From Deltaproteobacteria bacterium (lineage in GTDB: Bacteria; Desulfobacterota; Syntrophobacteria; Syntrophobacterales; Syntrophobacteraceae), in the NCBI GenBank assembly GCA_021780695.1, contig JAJXYD010000023.1, positions 41,825-105,824 of the forward strand: DNA of 64,000 nt, in the 5' to 3' direction. The notes beneath the pieces are model-generated. The model ran no database searches, was not told the origin of the DNA, and saw only the letters and a list, made by a program, of their open reading frames with translations. Shown here one piece after another: positions 8,262 through 18,300 of this stretch. The position numbers and the translations under genes were made by a program. Every line of letters starts with the position of its first letter. The stretch's first letter is position 1.

Positions 8262-10127
8262 TCAATAGCTCTCCCATTGTTGGTTGCTAAGGTTATAAAA
8301 CCAGCACGGATTTGAAGTTCCTCTCCGGTAGTCCAGCCATGCGTTCTCGCCTGCGCTCCAGACACAGGGAAAAACCGTGGCGCTGGTCCACCAGAAGGAA
8401 TTCATGAGAGGGTCCCAAAACCAGATATTGTCGGTTGAAGCCGCTAAGGGGTAGAGCCATCCGAGCGTAGCGTGGTATATCCAGGGGGCGCTGTCGGTAT
8501 TAAAGCAGCCAAACCAGTCAAGCCATTTCCATCCGCCTCCAAGCTCCAAAGCGCCTTGCCAAAGGTAGCCGTTTACCGTCTGGGTTAGAAGGGCCGAGGT
8601 TGCCGGGCCATGGTTCGAATCCCCCGAGTAGAGGGCGGTTATGGAGTGAGTGCCCGCACTCAAGGCCGAAGTGGTAAAAGAAGCCGTGCCGTTTGAGAGT
8701 TGGGCGGTTCCAAGCTTTGTCGAACCATCCATGAAAGCGAGAGAACCGGTCGCCGCGCCGGGGCTAAGCGTAGCCGCAAAGGTTACCGGCTGACCGAGTG
8801 AAGAGGGATTTGGACTGGAGACAAGGTTTATGGAAAGGGTTGCAGCGTAGGCGGCGCTTTCCATGGCAACGCCGGGTGGGAGATTGGACAAGTCCATGGG
8901 GGCAGGCGTCACATAACCGGGAACATCGCTAAAGGTAATGGTGTGGGCACCGCCCGACATCGTGGTCATGTCCGCGCTGTTAAATGAGTTTTGGCCATCC
9001 AGGGTCCAATGGGCTCCGTTTGCGACCGCATCCGAAGGAGTGATCGTAACTTCGACACAATTGGCCGGTGTGATCGCGCCAGTATCATAGAGGCAGTAGG
9101 AGCCAAAAAGGGATTTGCCGCTCAGTTCGCCGTAGGAGATCTCGAAATAGCCATTCATCCCCCAGCTTGTTCCCCAGCTGTTCTTAACGATGAAGGCGCC
9201 CGCAGAATCATCCCAGCCCACAATGACCACGAAATGATTGCCTTGATAGGAAGCCAGGGCAGTAACCGAATAGACTCCGCTCGAATAGGAGAAAAAATCC
9301 GAATAGACCCGAAACCATGCCAAAACGGGTCCGTAGCTATATACCGCGGTTTTTATATCATTTATGTCGGTAACACTACCTCCGTCCAAAGCTTGCCAAG
9401 CCTCCAGTTTTACGGCTTGAGTTTGCCAACCCTGCAAAGCGTTTCCGCATGCCCCGTCGGTTTGGCTATAAGGGTAGTAAAATTCCATGGCCGAACCGTA
9501 GCTTTTAAGAAAATTTAGTGCATCGCCCGCATATCCGCCGTCTTCACAGTCGTCGGTTCCCTTTTCATAAGCGCCGGTACAGGACAAGACGATCTGTTCG
9601 GAAAGGTGAAAGTCCACATTGGGGGTTTGGAGCTTAATAAGGGCCTGGGATTCCAGGGCTTCGACGGCGGAAAAGGCCCAGCAACTGCCGCAATTGCCCT
9701 GGTCTCTTACTGCCGTCACATAATTTCCGGCCGGCCTGCCGCCCATTTGCGGAGCATTTCTCCAGTCAAATTGAGCCGGCAGGGCAATTTGAGCAAGGGG
9801 GAGTTTCTTCAGGTTCTCATGGGAGGTTTTTGAACGGCGGCCCCCAAGCCTAAGGAGTCTAAGCCGAGGGCTGAGCCGTGTTATGGGGTTATCGGATGCG
9901 ATCCACTTGCCTCCCCCCGCCCTGATGATTTGATTTAGAGCCGCGGCCGGTATTGTTTGGCCCGAGGGGATCGACACCTGCCCGAATACGGCCGTACACA
10001 TCATCATAAGCCACAAGAGTATCGGGAGGCAAAACCACGATGCTTTACGCGGGCTAAAAATTAAGTTTGAGGATTGCAAGGAAGGGGTCGGGACTATATT
10101 TGCCCGAAAATTTTCAGGTGCGCTCAT
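8262..10127 (-). CDS. Secreted papain-family (C1A) cysteine protease with Ig-like and Trp-rich C-terminal domains
   Basis: 621 residues. A signal-type hydrophobic segment (about 30-48) is followed by a propeptide-like stretch (GGGKWIASDNP). The C1A catalytic domain runs from about 118 to 345. Oxyanion Gln and catalytic Cys lie in RDQGNCGSCWAFS (Cys about 149), His in GNHFVVIVGW (about 298) and Asn in VKNSWGTSWG (about 316). After it come a PEGA/Big-like segment, an Ig-like repeat (about 430-515) and a Trp-rich module of about 90 residues with PWIYH and LGWLYP. ATG 10127 has GGAGAGGG upstream; another ATG lies at 10139. The divergent neighbour encodes a cystatin, the classic inhibitor of this protease class. 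Exported, probably extracellular. Confidence 0.9.
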   Translation of the reverse strand: MSAPENFRANIVPTPSLQSSNLIFSPRKASWFCLPILLWLMMMCTAVFGQVSIPSGQTIPAAALNQIIRAGGGKWIASDNPITRLSPRLRLLRLGGRRSKTSHENLKKLPLAQIALPAQFDWRNAPQMGGRPAGNYVTAVRDQGNCGSCWAFSAVEALESQALIKLQTPNVDFHLSEQIVLSCTGAYEKGTDDCEDGGYAGDALNFLKSYGSAMEFYYPYSQTDGACGNALQGWQTQAVKLEAWQALDGGSVTDINDIKTAVYSYGPVLAWFRVYSDFFSYSSGVYSVTALASYQGNHFVVIVGWDDSAGAFIVKNSWGTSWGMNGYFEISYGELSGKSLFGSYCLYDTGAITPANCVEVTITPSDAVANGAHWTLDGQNSFNSADMTTMSGGAHTITFSDVPGYVTPAPMDLSNLPPGVAMESAAYAATLSINLVSSPNPSSLGQPVTFAATLSPGAATGSLAFMDGSTKLGTAQLSNGTASFTTSALSAGTHSITALYSGDSNHGPATSALLTQTVNGYLWQGALELGGGWKWLDWFGCFNTDSAPWIYHATLGWLYPLAASTDNIWFWDPLMNSFWWTSATVFPCVWSAGENAWLDYRRGTSNPCWFYNLSNQQWESY

Positions 10128-10455
10128 AGCCCTCTCCATTTTTTAAGGAGACGTTTGGAATTTAGACAGGTCCGAAGTTGCTAAATCCATAGCGGCGCGA
10201 AGACCAGCTTTAACGATTGGCACATCTACGGTCAAAACCTCTAAGGACTCGGGCAGGAGAGCTCCCTTTCAGTACCTGTCCGCGCACAAGCGTGGAGCAG
10301 GCAAGTATTTAGAAAAGATAAGACAAGGCCAAGGTTTGTAGCAAAAAAAAACGCACAGCACTTAAATATGGTGTAAATACAGCAGACCATACATTCCGGC
10401 AGAGCGGCCTGCAGCGTTACACCGAAACCAGACAGAACAGAGGAAGAGACAGGGA
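10128..10455. other. Divergent promoter region between protease and cystatin genes
   Basis: About 328 bases that must hold the promoters of both genes. An A-rich tract at 10342-10351 and a GG-N10-GC spacing at 10369-10384 (plus strand, 7 of 12 consensus positions for sigma-54) are visible; the latter is too weak to call. No repeat or other gene seen. Confidence 0.35.
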
Positions 10456-10827
10456 ATGAAACACATACTTGCCATTACATGTTTATTAGCAGGGTTATTG
10501 GGCATGACCGGAGCTGTTCGAGCCGAGAGCTTAAAAGCAGGCGGATACAGCAAGGCATCGGCAACGGCAAAGGACGTGGAAGAGGCGGCCGCTTTCGCGG
10601 TAACAGCACAAGCGGCAAAGATGAACCCCAAGGCTAAAAGCAGGCTCGAGCTTGTAAGGGTTCTGGCAGCGCAAAGGCAGGTCGTAGCCGGAACCAATTA
10701 CCGGTTAAAGCTCCAGGTGAAGGTGAACGGAGCGGTCGAACAGGCCGATGCGGTTGTATGGGGGCAACCATGGAAAAAGACAGCCCCCTGGAAACTCACG
10801 TCCTGGGAGTGGGAGCCGGCGCGCTAA
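10456..10827 (+). CDS. Secreted cystatin-like protease inhibitor
   Basis: 123 residues with a clean signal peptide (about 1-23, ending AVRAES). The mature part has all three parts of the cystatin wedge that blocks papain-like enzymes: an N-terminal glycine (GGYSKAS), the QxVxG loop as QVVAGTNY, and a second hairpin containing Pro-Trp (GQPW, then APW). The spacing, with one long helix between the glycine and the loop (DVEEAAAFAVTAQAA), fits a single cystatin domain. It is divergent from the papain-type protease, which suggests that the organism guards its periplasm or matrix against its own protease. ATG 10456 follows GAGACAGGGA. Confidence 0.85.
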   Translation: MKHILAITCLLAGLLGMTGAVRAESLKAGGYSKASATAKDVEEAAAFAVTAQAAKMNPKAKSRLELVRVLAAQRQVVAGTNYRLKLQVKVNGAVEQADAVVWGQPWKKTAPWKLTSWEWEPAR

Positions 10828-11400
10828 AGGGAAAACATTTCGAGCGGTTAAAAGGAGTGCGCCGCCGGGTTATCCGCGTTGAAGTTATCCAATGATGCCC
10901 CGGTTGCATTATTCTTTGATACATCCAGGGGCAAACTCTGTGGCTGTTTTGGCTGTAAATACAGGGAAATTCCGCTTCGCATGTTTTAACACACCGATAT
11001 GATTTATTTTATTGGTTTTCAAAGCCACAAAAAACAGCGATCGAACAGCGGTAGAACAGCGGCCCGGAATAGCCGGACGCTATATCATTCATTTTTGAAA
11101 GAGCAGCCCAGCAAGTCCCCGGCCGGTAAAACAGGCTCGATTTTGCCCCCAGTTCAACCGGGTTTATAATACAAGGTTTTTTAGAGCGGCCAAGGGGCAA
11201 TAAGATGCGGTAAGGACAAGCGGCGAGCAGAAGCGGCAACCAGAAGAAGAAAATATCGGGCAAGCATCCCTTGTTTGCCCTCATGAAAAATTTAGAAAAC
11301 CCATCTCCTCACCAATTCCACAGCGTCTCCATAATTTTTCCATTATTTCTTTCTAGAGTGGCTGCGAGTGTAAAAATAGATCAATGCAAAGGAGAATGAA
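10828..11400. other. 573-base stretch without a convincing gene
   Basis: A 91-codon minus-strand frame (11009-11284) is open but has no recognisable content and poor initiation context. The stretch is AT-richer near 10980-11030 and 11290-11360, the latter probably promoter DNA for the next gene. No repeat shared with the rest of the window was noticed. Confidence 0.4.
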
Positions 11401-11856
11401 ATGAGAGTATGGAGGATTGTCGTTATTCTAATTTCGGTTCTTTTTGTGCCGGCAGTAAATGGTTTGTGCCAACCGGCGACTTCAGCCCCATCAATGCCCC
11501 CGATGTTTTTACGAGGACACGGATCAGCGGCCCTATTCGGTGAGGGTCAATACCTCTATGTTTTGGTGGGAGGCAACCTTCTGGAGTACAAGAGCGACAC
11601 AATGGCCCTGGTCCATTCGGTGCGGCTAAATGGTTGCATGGCGGGCGGCGTTCCAGGCGCAGCAACCGGTCCGATGTCTTCTGGGCGTATGCCCCCTCCC
11701 CCACTGCCTGCGCAAAGCCTATGGGCCGGAGGGGGGAAAGTGTTCGTTCTGGCCGGTCCGGTTATTTGCGTCTATAAAAGCCCTGACCTCACGCTGGAGA
11801 AAACCGTGATGCTGCCCGGCCCCCCCAAGCCGCCTCAAGCTGTGAAGCAAAAGTAG
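11401..11856 (+). CDS. Small secreted protein of unknown function
   Basis: 151 residues starting at ATG 11401 behind a strong AAAGGAG site. A signal peptide (about 1-23) precedes two similar strand pairs, LYVLVGGNLLEYKS (about 56-69) and VFVLAGPVICVYKS (about 112-125). They look like two blades' worth of beta-propeller strands, far too few for a closed propeller. A Pro-rich linker (RMPPPPLPAQ) separates them and the C terminus is also proline-rich. Not recognised. Could be a small secreted structural or sensory protein. Confidence 0.6.
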   Translation: MRVWRIVVILISVLFVPAVNGLCQPATSAPSMPPMFLRGHGSAALFGEGQYLYVLVGGNLLEYKSDTMALVHSVRLNGCMAGGVPGAATGPMSSGRMPPPPLPAQSLWAGGGKVFVLAGPVICVYKSPDLTLEKTVMLPGPPKPPQAVKQK

Positions 11857-11975
11857 CGGTCCCCGGAGGTGTTGCGGTGAGTCCTTGGATTTAAGGGCCT
11901 GCGGTTTTTGAGGCGAGGAAACCGGACTCCCGGGACTTAGAGCATTTGCAGAAAAAGATCGAAAGAAAGAGAGCC

Positions 11976-12680
11976 ATGTACCGTCTTTTAGTAATAGATA
12001 ATGAGGCTGAAATTGCCGAAATGCTCTCCGGTTCTCAAGGGACAGAAGGCTTCGAGGTGTTTTGCATGGGCGATGAAAAAACGGCCCTGGATAAGGTCTT
12101 GACATCGGCTCACAGTCAATACGATTTAATCCTGTTAAACATCGATCTTCCGATTGTGGGGGGGGTAAGGCAACTGCGCGCGATTCGATCCAGGCAGGGT
12201 ACTCCACTGATAATCTATACAGAGTCTTCCCGGAAAACCGACGGCATCCGCGCACTCGAAAACGGCGCGGATCACTTTATGCTAAAGCCTTTGGAGCCCC
12301 GTGAACTGCATGCCAGGATCCGCAACGTTTTGCGGCGATCCGGCCGTAGCGGCTCGGAGCAATTGCCGGTTCCGGAGATGGTCCTTGGAGGAGACATCAC
12401 TGTGGATGTGGGCGCACGTATCGCGCGCCGCAACGGCATGGAACTGCGCCTCACATCTGCAGAGTTTGGCTTACTGCATGCCCTTGTGGGCGCAGCCGGC
12501 CAAATACTCTCCCGTGAACATCTGGCCAAAATCGCTTTGGGGCGACCTCTTGGCTCCAAAGACCGCAGCATCGACATGCTCATGAGCAGACTCAGGAAAA
12601 AACTGGGTAAAAAGGACGGAGACGAGCTGATCAAAACGGTTCGCGGGGAAGGCTTTGTCTACACTGCCGGGGCGGGCTAA
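11976..12680 (+). CDS. OmpR/PhoB-type response regulator with altered receiver
   Basis: 234 residues: receiver (about 3-115) and winged-helix DNA-binding domain (about 135-230, ending TVRGEGFVYTAG). The usual phosphoacceptor Asp is replaced by Asn (LLNIDLP, where LLDIDLP would be expected), and the acidic pair is reduced (VIDNE). The Thr (IIYTESS) and Lys (LKPLEP) positions remain. It is therefore likely to be an atypical regulator not controlled by ordinary Asp phosphorylation. I prefer ATG 11976 with purine-rich AAGAGAG upstream; the frame is open from TTG 11946. No kinase gene adjoins it. Confidence 0.85.
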   Translation: MYRLLVIDNEAEIAEMLSGSQGTEGFEVFCMGDEKTALDKVLTSAHSQYDLILLNIDLPIVGGVRQLRAIRSRQGTPLIIYTESSRKTDGIRALENGADHFMLKPLEPRELHARIRNVLRRSGRSGSEQLPVPEMVLGGDITVDVGARIARRNGMELRLTSAEFGLLHALVGAAGQILSREHLAKIALGRPLGSKDRSIDMLMSRLRKKLGKKDGDELIKTVRGEGFVYTAGAG

Positions 12681-12774
12681 CGGGTCTTTGGTGGGGCGGA
12701 AGGCCAGAAAGCTTAGAGCACACACCAGAGGCAAACGGTTTTGGGCCCCTTGGGATGTGGTTTCGCGTTTCCTA

Positions 12775-12860
12775 AATTGGCTGATAGGAAACGATAGGAC
12801 TTTTTATTTTCCGGGAAGGTTAAGCCTTTGCGGGGCAATATCAGGGGGAACTTAAGGGCC
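12775..12860 (+). repeat. Diverged intergenic repeat, copy A
   Basis: Shares AATTGGCTGAT, then AAACGATAG with a following CTTTTT block, then CCGG(G)AAGG and a terminal AAGGGCC, in the same order as 21632-21705, with small gaps. Identity looks moderate. It carries no open frame, so it is probably a decayed mobile or structural intergenic element. Confidence 0.5.
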
Positions 12861-13121
12861 ATCACACACGCAGGAGAAAGGGGGGGATTGCCGCCACGAT
12901 TTTGAGAATAACCAAATTAGAAGAGGACAACACCGCCATAGGAGAAACCGGCGCCAACAATGGATATGTGCCCCGCAAAGATGTAAAAAATCATGATAAC
13001 CGTATCGGGATGCTCTCATTTGTCCCACCTCAAGCAGAACCGTGTGAAATTTCCCTCTATTTTTAAAATCCTAAAATAGTGCCACAAAAAAACCATCTAC
13101 CCTGATTGCCATTTAGCGCCA

Positions 13122-13138
13122 TGGTATAGGGGAGGCAT
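13122..13138 (+). promoter_or_regulatory. Weak sigma-54-type promoter candidate
   Basis: TGGTATAGGGGAGGCAT has the invariant GG and GC ten bases apart and about 8 of 12 consensus positions. It lies 24 bases before the NarL-type start. GG-N10-GC spacings also occur by chance, so this is only a candidate. Confidence 0.2.
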
Positions 13139-13161
13139 CTTGAAACGCCTCCAAGAAGGGT

Positions 13162-13824
13162 ATGACCATGCATGCAAAAAAAAGAATCGTCATAGCTCAA
13201 AACCATACAATTCTAAGGGAGGGGCTTAAGATGCTCCTTTCATCCAATCCCGAGGTTTCAGTCGTAGGAGAAGCGCAGGACGGACTTGACGCGGTCCGCT
13301 CGGTTAAGTCACAGACGCCCGATCTTATTTTAATCGACATTTCCATGCCAAAGCTTGAAGGCACGAGGGCAATCCGAGAGATAAAGAAGCTGAGTCCATC
13401 GACAAAGGTGCTGGTACTGACCGTTCACAAAACCGAGGACCACATCCTTGGAGCTCTACGAAGCGGAGCAGACGGCTATATTCTAAAGGAAGCAAACTAC
13501 GGGGAATTAACGGTTGCCATCGATGAGATTTTTGCGGGTAAAAGCTATATCAGTCCGGCCATATCCGGCAAGGTTATCGAAGGCTTCCTGGAGGGCAGGC
13601 GAAGCCTGAAGACCTCGACCTCCTGGGAGAGCCTTACTGCGCGCGAGAGGCAGGTTTTAAGGCTTGTCGCAAACGGGGAAAGAAACAAAGATATTGCCTG
13701 CACACTGTCCATAAGCGTAAAGACGGTTGAAAAACATCGCGCCAACCTCATGAAAAAACTCGACTTGCACAGCGCTTCGTCTCTTACCGCCTTTGCGATT
13801 GAAAAAAGGCTTACAGCCAAATAA
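13162..13824 (+). CDS. NarL/FixJ-type response regulator
   Basis: 220 residues: receiver (about 7-122) and LuxR-type helix-turn-helix (about 155-215, with LTARERQVLRLVANG and ISVKTVEKHRANLMKKL). The phosphoacceptor Asp (LILIDISMP), Thr (LVLTVHK) and Lys (ILKEA) are present. The acidic pair that holds magnesium, normally DD, reads QN (VIAQNHTIL), so phosphorylation may be impaired. It is convergent with prsR and separated from it by about 34 bases. No kinase gene is adjacent. Confidence 0.88.
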   Translation: MTMHAKKRIVIAQNHTILREGLKMLLSSNPEVSVVGEAQDGLDAVRSVKSQTPDLILIDISMPKLEGTRAIREIKKLSPSTKVLVLTVHKTEDHILGALRSGADGYILKEANYGELTVAIDEIFAGKSYISPAISGKVIEGFLEGRRSLKTSTSWESLTARERQVLRLVANGERNKDIACTLSISVKTVEKHRANLMKKLDLHSASSLTAFAIEKRLTAK

Positions 13825-13858
13825 TCCAGCCAAGGCCAAAGACAGTTAGACGGCAACC

Positions 13859-15226
13859 TTAGAGGCGGCCGCCGGACTTATCCTCTCTTTTTATCCCAAG
13901 TTTGGCGAGCAGTTCGTAGAGATTGGGGCGGCTTATCCCCAAGTCTGCCGCAGACCTTGCCAGGTTAAAATTATTTAGCTTAAGGACCCGGAGGACAATC
14001 TCCCGTTCGGCAAGCTCGCGGGCCTGTTTGAGAGTCATCGCGCCGGGGTGCTGGACCGCTTCCAGTTCGAGGTCTTCTTCGGTAACGTATTTCCCCTGGG
14101 CCATAATTACGGCCCTGCGGATCCTGTTTTCGAGTTCGCGCACGTTTCCGGGCCATTTATGTTCATTAAGGGCGATCAAAGCGTTATGAGTGATTCCAGA
14201 GAGCTTTTTTTTCTGTTCGAGCGCGTATTTTTCAAGAAAACGCATAGCGAGCAACTCTACATCGCCCTGCCTCACACGCAGGGGCGGGACCTGGATCTTG
14301 ACCACTCCCAGCCGATAATAGAGGTCTTCTCTGAATCGCCCCTCGAGTATGGCCTTATCCAGATCGACATTGGTTGCGGCAATCACCCTGGTGTCGATAG
14401 TTAATTCTTTTCTACCGCCCAGGCGTTCAATTTTGTGTTCCTGGAGAAATCTCAGGAGCTTGACCTGAAGGCCCTGGGAGATATCCCCGATTTCATCCAA
14501 AAAAAGGGTTCCTTTGTCGGCGAGTTCTGTTCGCCCCTTCTTTTGGGTATGAGCACCGGTGAAAGCCCCCTTTTCATAGCCGAACAGTTCGCTTTCGAGC
14601 AGGTTTTCGGGAATAGCGGCACAGTTGATTGCAACAAAAGGCCCGTTTTGCATGGGACTTCTTCTATGAAGCGCTTTTGCCACAAGTTCCTTACCAGTCC
14701 CATTTTCGCCACATAGCAGAATCGAGGCGTGTGTCGAAGCGACCTTTTCAATCGTTTCAAAGACCATCTGCATCTGGGAACTGTTGCCGATCAGGTCGTC
14801 CAGGCCTCCATGGGGAGTTTCAGGCTGCCGGTTTTCCATTTCCAACTGGCGCAGCCGCAGGGCGCGCCGCAAGATAATAGTTACTTCCCCGACCTCGACG
14901 GGCTTGCAGAAAAAGTCATAGGCGCCACGCGAAACCGCCCGGAGCGCGTTTTGCTTTTCACTGCGCCCGGAGATAATGACAACTTTAACGTAGGGGTCTT
15001 GCTCAAGCAATTGGGTAAGGGTGAGAAAACCTTCTTCGACGCCTCTTTCATCGGGGGGTAATCCCAAATCCAGAGTAACCAGGGGGGGGCGTTCGCGCTT
15101 AAAGACTTCGAGGGCATCGGCCCTTGTGCCTGCGGAGAAGACGTCATATTCGGCAGCAAATGCCCATTTCATAGACAACAAATTGGATTCATCGTCATCG
15201 ACAATAAGCAAAGATGGTTTGTCCAT
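13859..15226 (-). CDS. prsR: Sigma-54-dependent response regulator, PrsR-like
   Basis: 455 residues. The receiver (about 1-120) has the spacing peculiar to PrsR: VTLDLGLPPDERG after the acceptor Asp, and AYDFFCKPVE. An AAA+ domain follows, with Walker A GENGTGKE, the sigma-54 contact loop GAFTGA and FLDEIGD, and a Fis-type helix-turn-helix closes it (NLARSAADLGISRPNLYELL). PrsR proteins are known as regulators in PEP-CTERM/exosortase exopolysaccharide systems. I start at ATG 15226, with AGGAG six bases upstream. It lies just downstream of the PrsT-like gene on the same strand, but its usual kinase PrsK is not in the window. Confidence 0.88.
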   Translation of the reverse strand: MDKPSLLIVDDDESNLLSMKWAFAAEYDVFSAGTRADALEVFKRERPPLVTLDLGLPPDERGVEEGFLTLTQLLEQDPYVKVVIISGRSEKQNALRAVSRGAYDFFCKPVEVGEVTIILRRALRLRQLEMENRQPETPHGGLDDLIGNSSQMQMVFETIEKVASTHASILLCGENGTGKELVAKALHRRSPMQNGPFVAINCAAIPENLLESELFGYEKGAFTGAHTQKKGRTELADKGTLFLDEIGDISQGLQVKLLRFLQEHKIERLGGRKELTIDTRVIAATNVDLDKAILEGRFREDLYYRLGVVKIQVPPLRVRQGDVELLAMRFLEKYALEQKKKLSGITHNALIALNEHKWPGNVRELENRIRRAVIMAQGKYVTEEDLELEAVQHPGAMTLKQARELAEREIVLRVLKLNNFNLARSAADLGISRPNLYELLAKLGIKREDKSGGRL

Positions 15227-15327
15227 CAATGACTCCTGCAGGCTAGACACCTGGCAAAGGCCCCCCGGAACAGGTCCCCGAAAAGCCATTGCCCAAGGCA
15301 TCCCAGCACAATCCAACTGTTGGATCC

Positions 15328-18300
15328 TTAGTGAGTAGCCCCCCCGGAAGAGGCTTTTTTGGCAATTTCCCGCAAGGCCTGCCGGGCACGGGCGGCTTTT
15401 TTGAAATCAGGGCCCCCTTTTTTCAAGGCTAAATCGAGACTCTGCTTTGCCGCATTCATGTCTCCCAGGCGGTATTGGACCATTCCGAGATGGAACTGGA
15501 TTTCCGGACTACCGGGAAGCTTGGCGCCGCTTTCCTTTAAATAGGTAAGCGCCATGGGATAATTTTTTTGTTTATAGAGCACCCATCCCAGAGTATCGGC
15601 AATGTTGGGATCGGTTGGTTCCTGCTGGCGTGCGATTTGCGCAAGGCCAAGGGCCTTTGAGTAGTCGTGGTCGTACTCGCAGTACAGGTAGGCCAGGTTA
15701 TTGGCTGCCGGAGCAAAATTGGGATTGACCGCGAGCGCTGCCTGATAAGCCTTCCTGGCCTCCGGGATATCACCTTTTTCCTGGTAGACAACTCCTGAGA
15801 ACATCAGAGCGCCAACATTTTTAGGATCTATTTTGAGAACGTCCTTTAGCTGGTCAACAACCTTACCGAATTGCTTGTTTGCTCCGTAGAGCTGGGCAAG
15901 GCTAAGACGGGCGTCAATAAACTCAGGGTCAATACTGACTGCTTTTAGCCAGGCAGCCTGGGCCTGGGCCGTCTCCTTGCGAAAGTATCTGATCTGGCCC
16001 AGGAGCAGGTAGGCATCGACATTTTTGGGATCAGCCCCGATTTGATCGGTAACATATTTCAAAGCTGCATCGGATTTCTTTTCGGCCAGACAAACCGATA
16101 CGATTTGAGCCAGGGCTGCATTAACAGGCGGTGCGGCGTGCAGGGCCTGCTCGAAATACCCAAGGGCCTGATCCTGTTTGCCCTGCTCCCTTAGGACAAG
16201 GCCATAGAGATAATTTGCACGCCCGTCCTTGGGATTAGCCTGCAAGACCTTATCGAGGGCGGCCTGGGCGTCGGCGGGGTCCTTATTCCCAAGGTAGGCC
16301 GTACCCAGAAGCAAATAAATTTGCGGTCCTTTGGTCCCCTGGTTTATCAGGATCTGCAAATTATCGATAGCCGATTGAAAATCGTTTGAACGGATATCGA
16401 GCGCAGCCAGTTGAGCCCTTGGCCCGTAGAGTTTGGGATCAAGAACGAGGAGCTGGCGGAAGGCAGCTCTGGCCTTATTGATATCGGAGGCCCTCAGATA
16501 GACAAGCCCCATGAGTTCCAAAGCGCCCCGGGAAGCCGGATCGATCTTTAAGGCCTGTTGAAAATCGGCAAGGGCTTCCGCCGTTTTCTTTTGGACAAGT
16601 TTTAGCTGGCCACGCAGCAAAACGGCATCGACGAAGTCGGGATTTTTGGCAAGAATCTGGTCAAGAAGTTTTTCCGCCCCGGCATAGTCTTTTTGGACCA
16701 GGGCGATTTTGGCGAGCAAAAATTTTGCCGGCAAAAAATCAGGCGACGCTGCAACGGTATTGGAAAGTAATTCTTTGGCCAGATCTATTTTATCATCGTT
16801 TAAATAAAACTCGGCAAGCTTAATTTGGGCCAGCGAGGCTTTAGGAGAGAGGGCCACCGCCTTCTTATATTCCTGTTCGGCCTGATCGTGTTTCTTTTCC
16901 TTGAAGTAGCAGTCACCCATTTCCATGTGAGCTTCCATGGAATCGGGCTTTTGGGCCAAAACGTCATTTAGGATGGATTGGGCTTTGCCCGTATCATTAT
17001 TATCCAGATAGAGGCCCGCCAGAGTCAGTTCGTATTTGTGATTGTCCTTAAAGTATTGGAGTCCTTTTTCCAGAAGAGAAATCGCTTTTGGAAGGTTCGC
17101 GGGAGTCCCGGCAGCCTGGGCCAAGAGCATGTAGGCCTGCAGATTGTGTGGGTCTTTGGCAAGCAGCGCGCTCATGCTGTCAAAGGCCGCGGGGAAATTG
17201 CCGGTACGCACGTTGGCATCGGCCAGGAGCAACCGCGCGAGAGTAAAATCCGGCGAAAGCTCTATGGCTTTTTGAAGGACGGGTTTTGCCTTTAGAGGCT
17301 TTTGTTCCTTCATATAGGCAAGGGCTAAAAAATACCTGGGGATAGCAATGCCGGGAGCGGCATTAACAATTTTTTCCAATTCAGCCGCGGCCTGGGCGGT
17401 ATTATTTTGTGCAAGGAGCATCCTGGCATGGAGTGTTTTTGCATTGAGATCCTCAGGGTTATTTTTGAGTTCGATTTTCAGGTATTTTTCACACTCATCG
17501 AACTTGCGGTCATCAAGAGCCATTGTGGCAAGGCGCTGGAGAGCTGGGGAGAAGTTTGGAAATTTCTTTAAAATTGACTGGAGCAGCACCTTGGCTTTGG
17601 CCGTATTATTTCTAAAAAGGTAAAAATCGGCCAGATTCATCTGAACCGGGGAATCCAGGGGAGTTAGCCCGGCAGCGGTCTGAAAATCTTTTTCCGCCGC
17701 TGCAAAATCCTTTTTGATTACCGCCAAGGCACCAAGGGCCAGGTAGGCCTTGGGATAATCAGGTTTAATTTTTATTGCACGCTGGAAATGATCCTGGGCT
17801 TTGGCCATGTCCCCTTTTTTCGCATAGAGCGCTCCCAGGGCAAGTTCGACCCGAGGGGCATCGGAAGTCGAGGGCTTTAGCGCCTTTAGCTGGGCGAGGG
17901 ATTCAGCGATTTCTTCCGGGGTTTTTGCAAAATCGGACAAAAGGATGGCCGCGCCGGCGTTTTTGGGATCATTGTGTAAAACGAAATCCAACTCCTTGCG
18001 ACTGTTGTCCTTCTTTTGAAGCTGAGCATATTGCCTGGCCATTTTTAAACGTATAGCGATGTCTCCGGGGTCTATCCCGTTGGCCTTCTTCAGATAGGCA
18101 AGAGATTGGCTCGCATCCCCCACCGCGGCATAAACCGCGGCAATCTTAACGAAAGTCTTTTTGTCGTTGGCGTCTAACTTAAGAGCCTTGCCGTATTCTA
18201 TGAGGGCGTTTTTAAATTCCTTTTGGGCAAAGAATTTGTCTCCGGCTGCAAGATACCTGGTTTTTTTAACTTGGGGCGAGGCGCCACAAGCCGCCATAGA

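Larger units (their letters stand above)
12681..13161. other. Intergenic region carrying a diverged repeat
   Basis: About 480 bases without a gene. Positions 12775-12860 resemble 21632-21705 (see the repeat entries). The end, just before the NarL-type gene, is promoter-like and contains a weak sigma-54-type spacing at 13122-13138. Confidence 0.4.

Noticed and set aside
10216..10231. TGGCACATCTACGGTC resembles a sigma-54 promoter toward the cystatin gene
   Set aside because: The -12 GC is GT, and this base is normally invariant.
10369..10384. GG-N10-GC spacing before the cystatin gene
   Set aside because: Only 7 of 12 consensus positions match; expected by chance.
11009..11284. 91-codon minus-strand frame with a hydrophobic stretch
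   Set aside because: No ribosome-binding site, no family resemblance, and the surrounding DNA looks non-coding.
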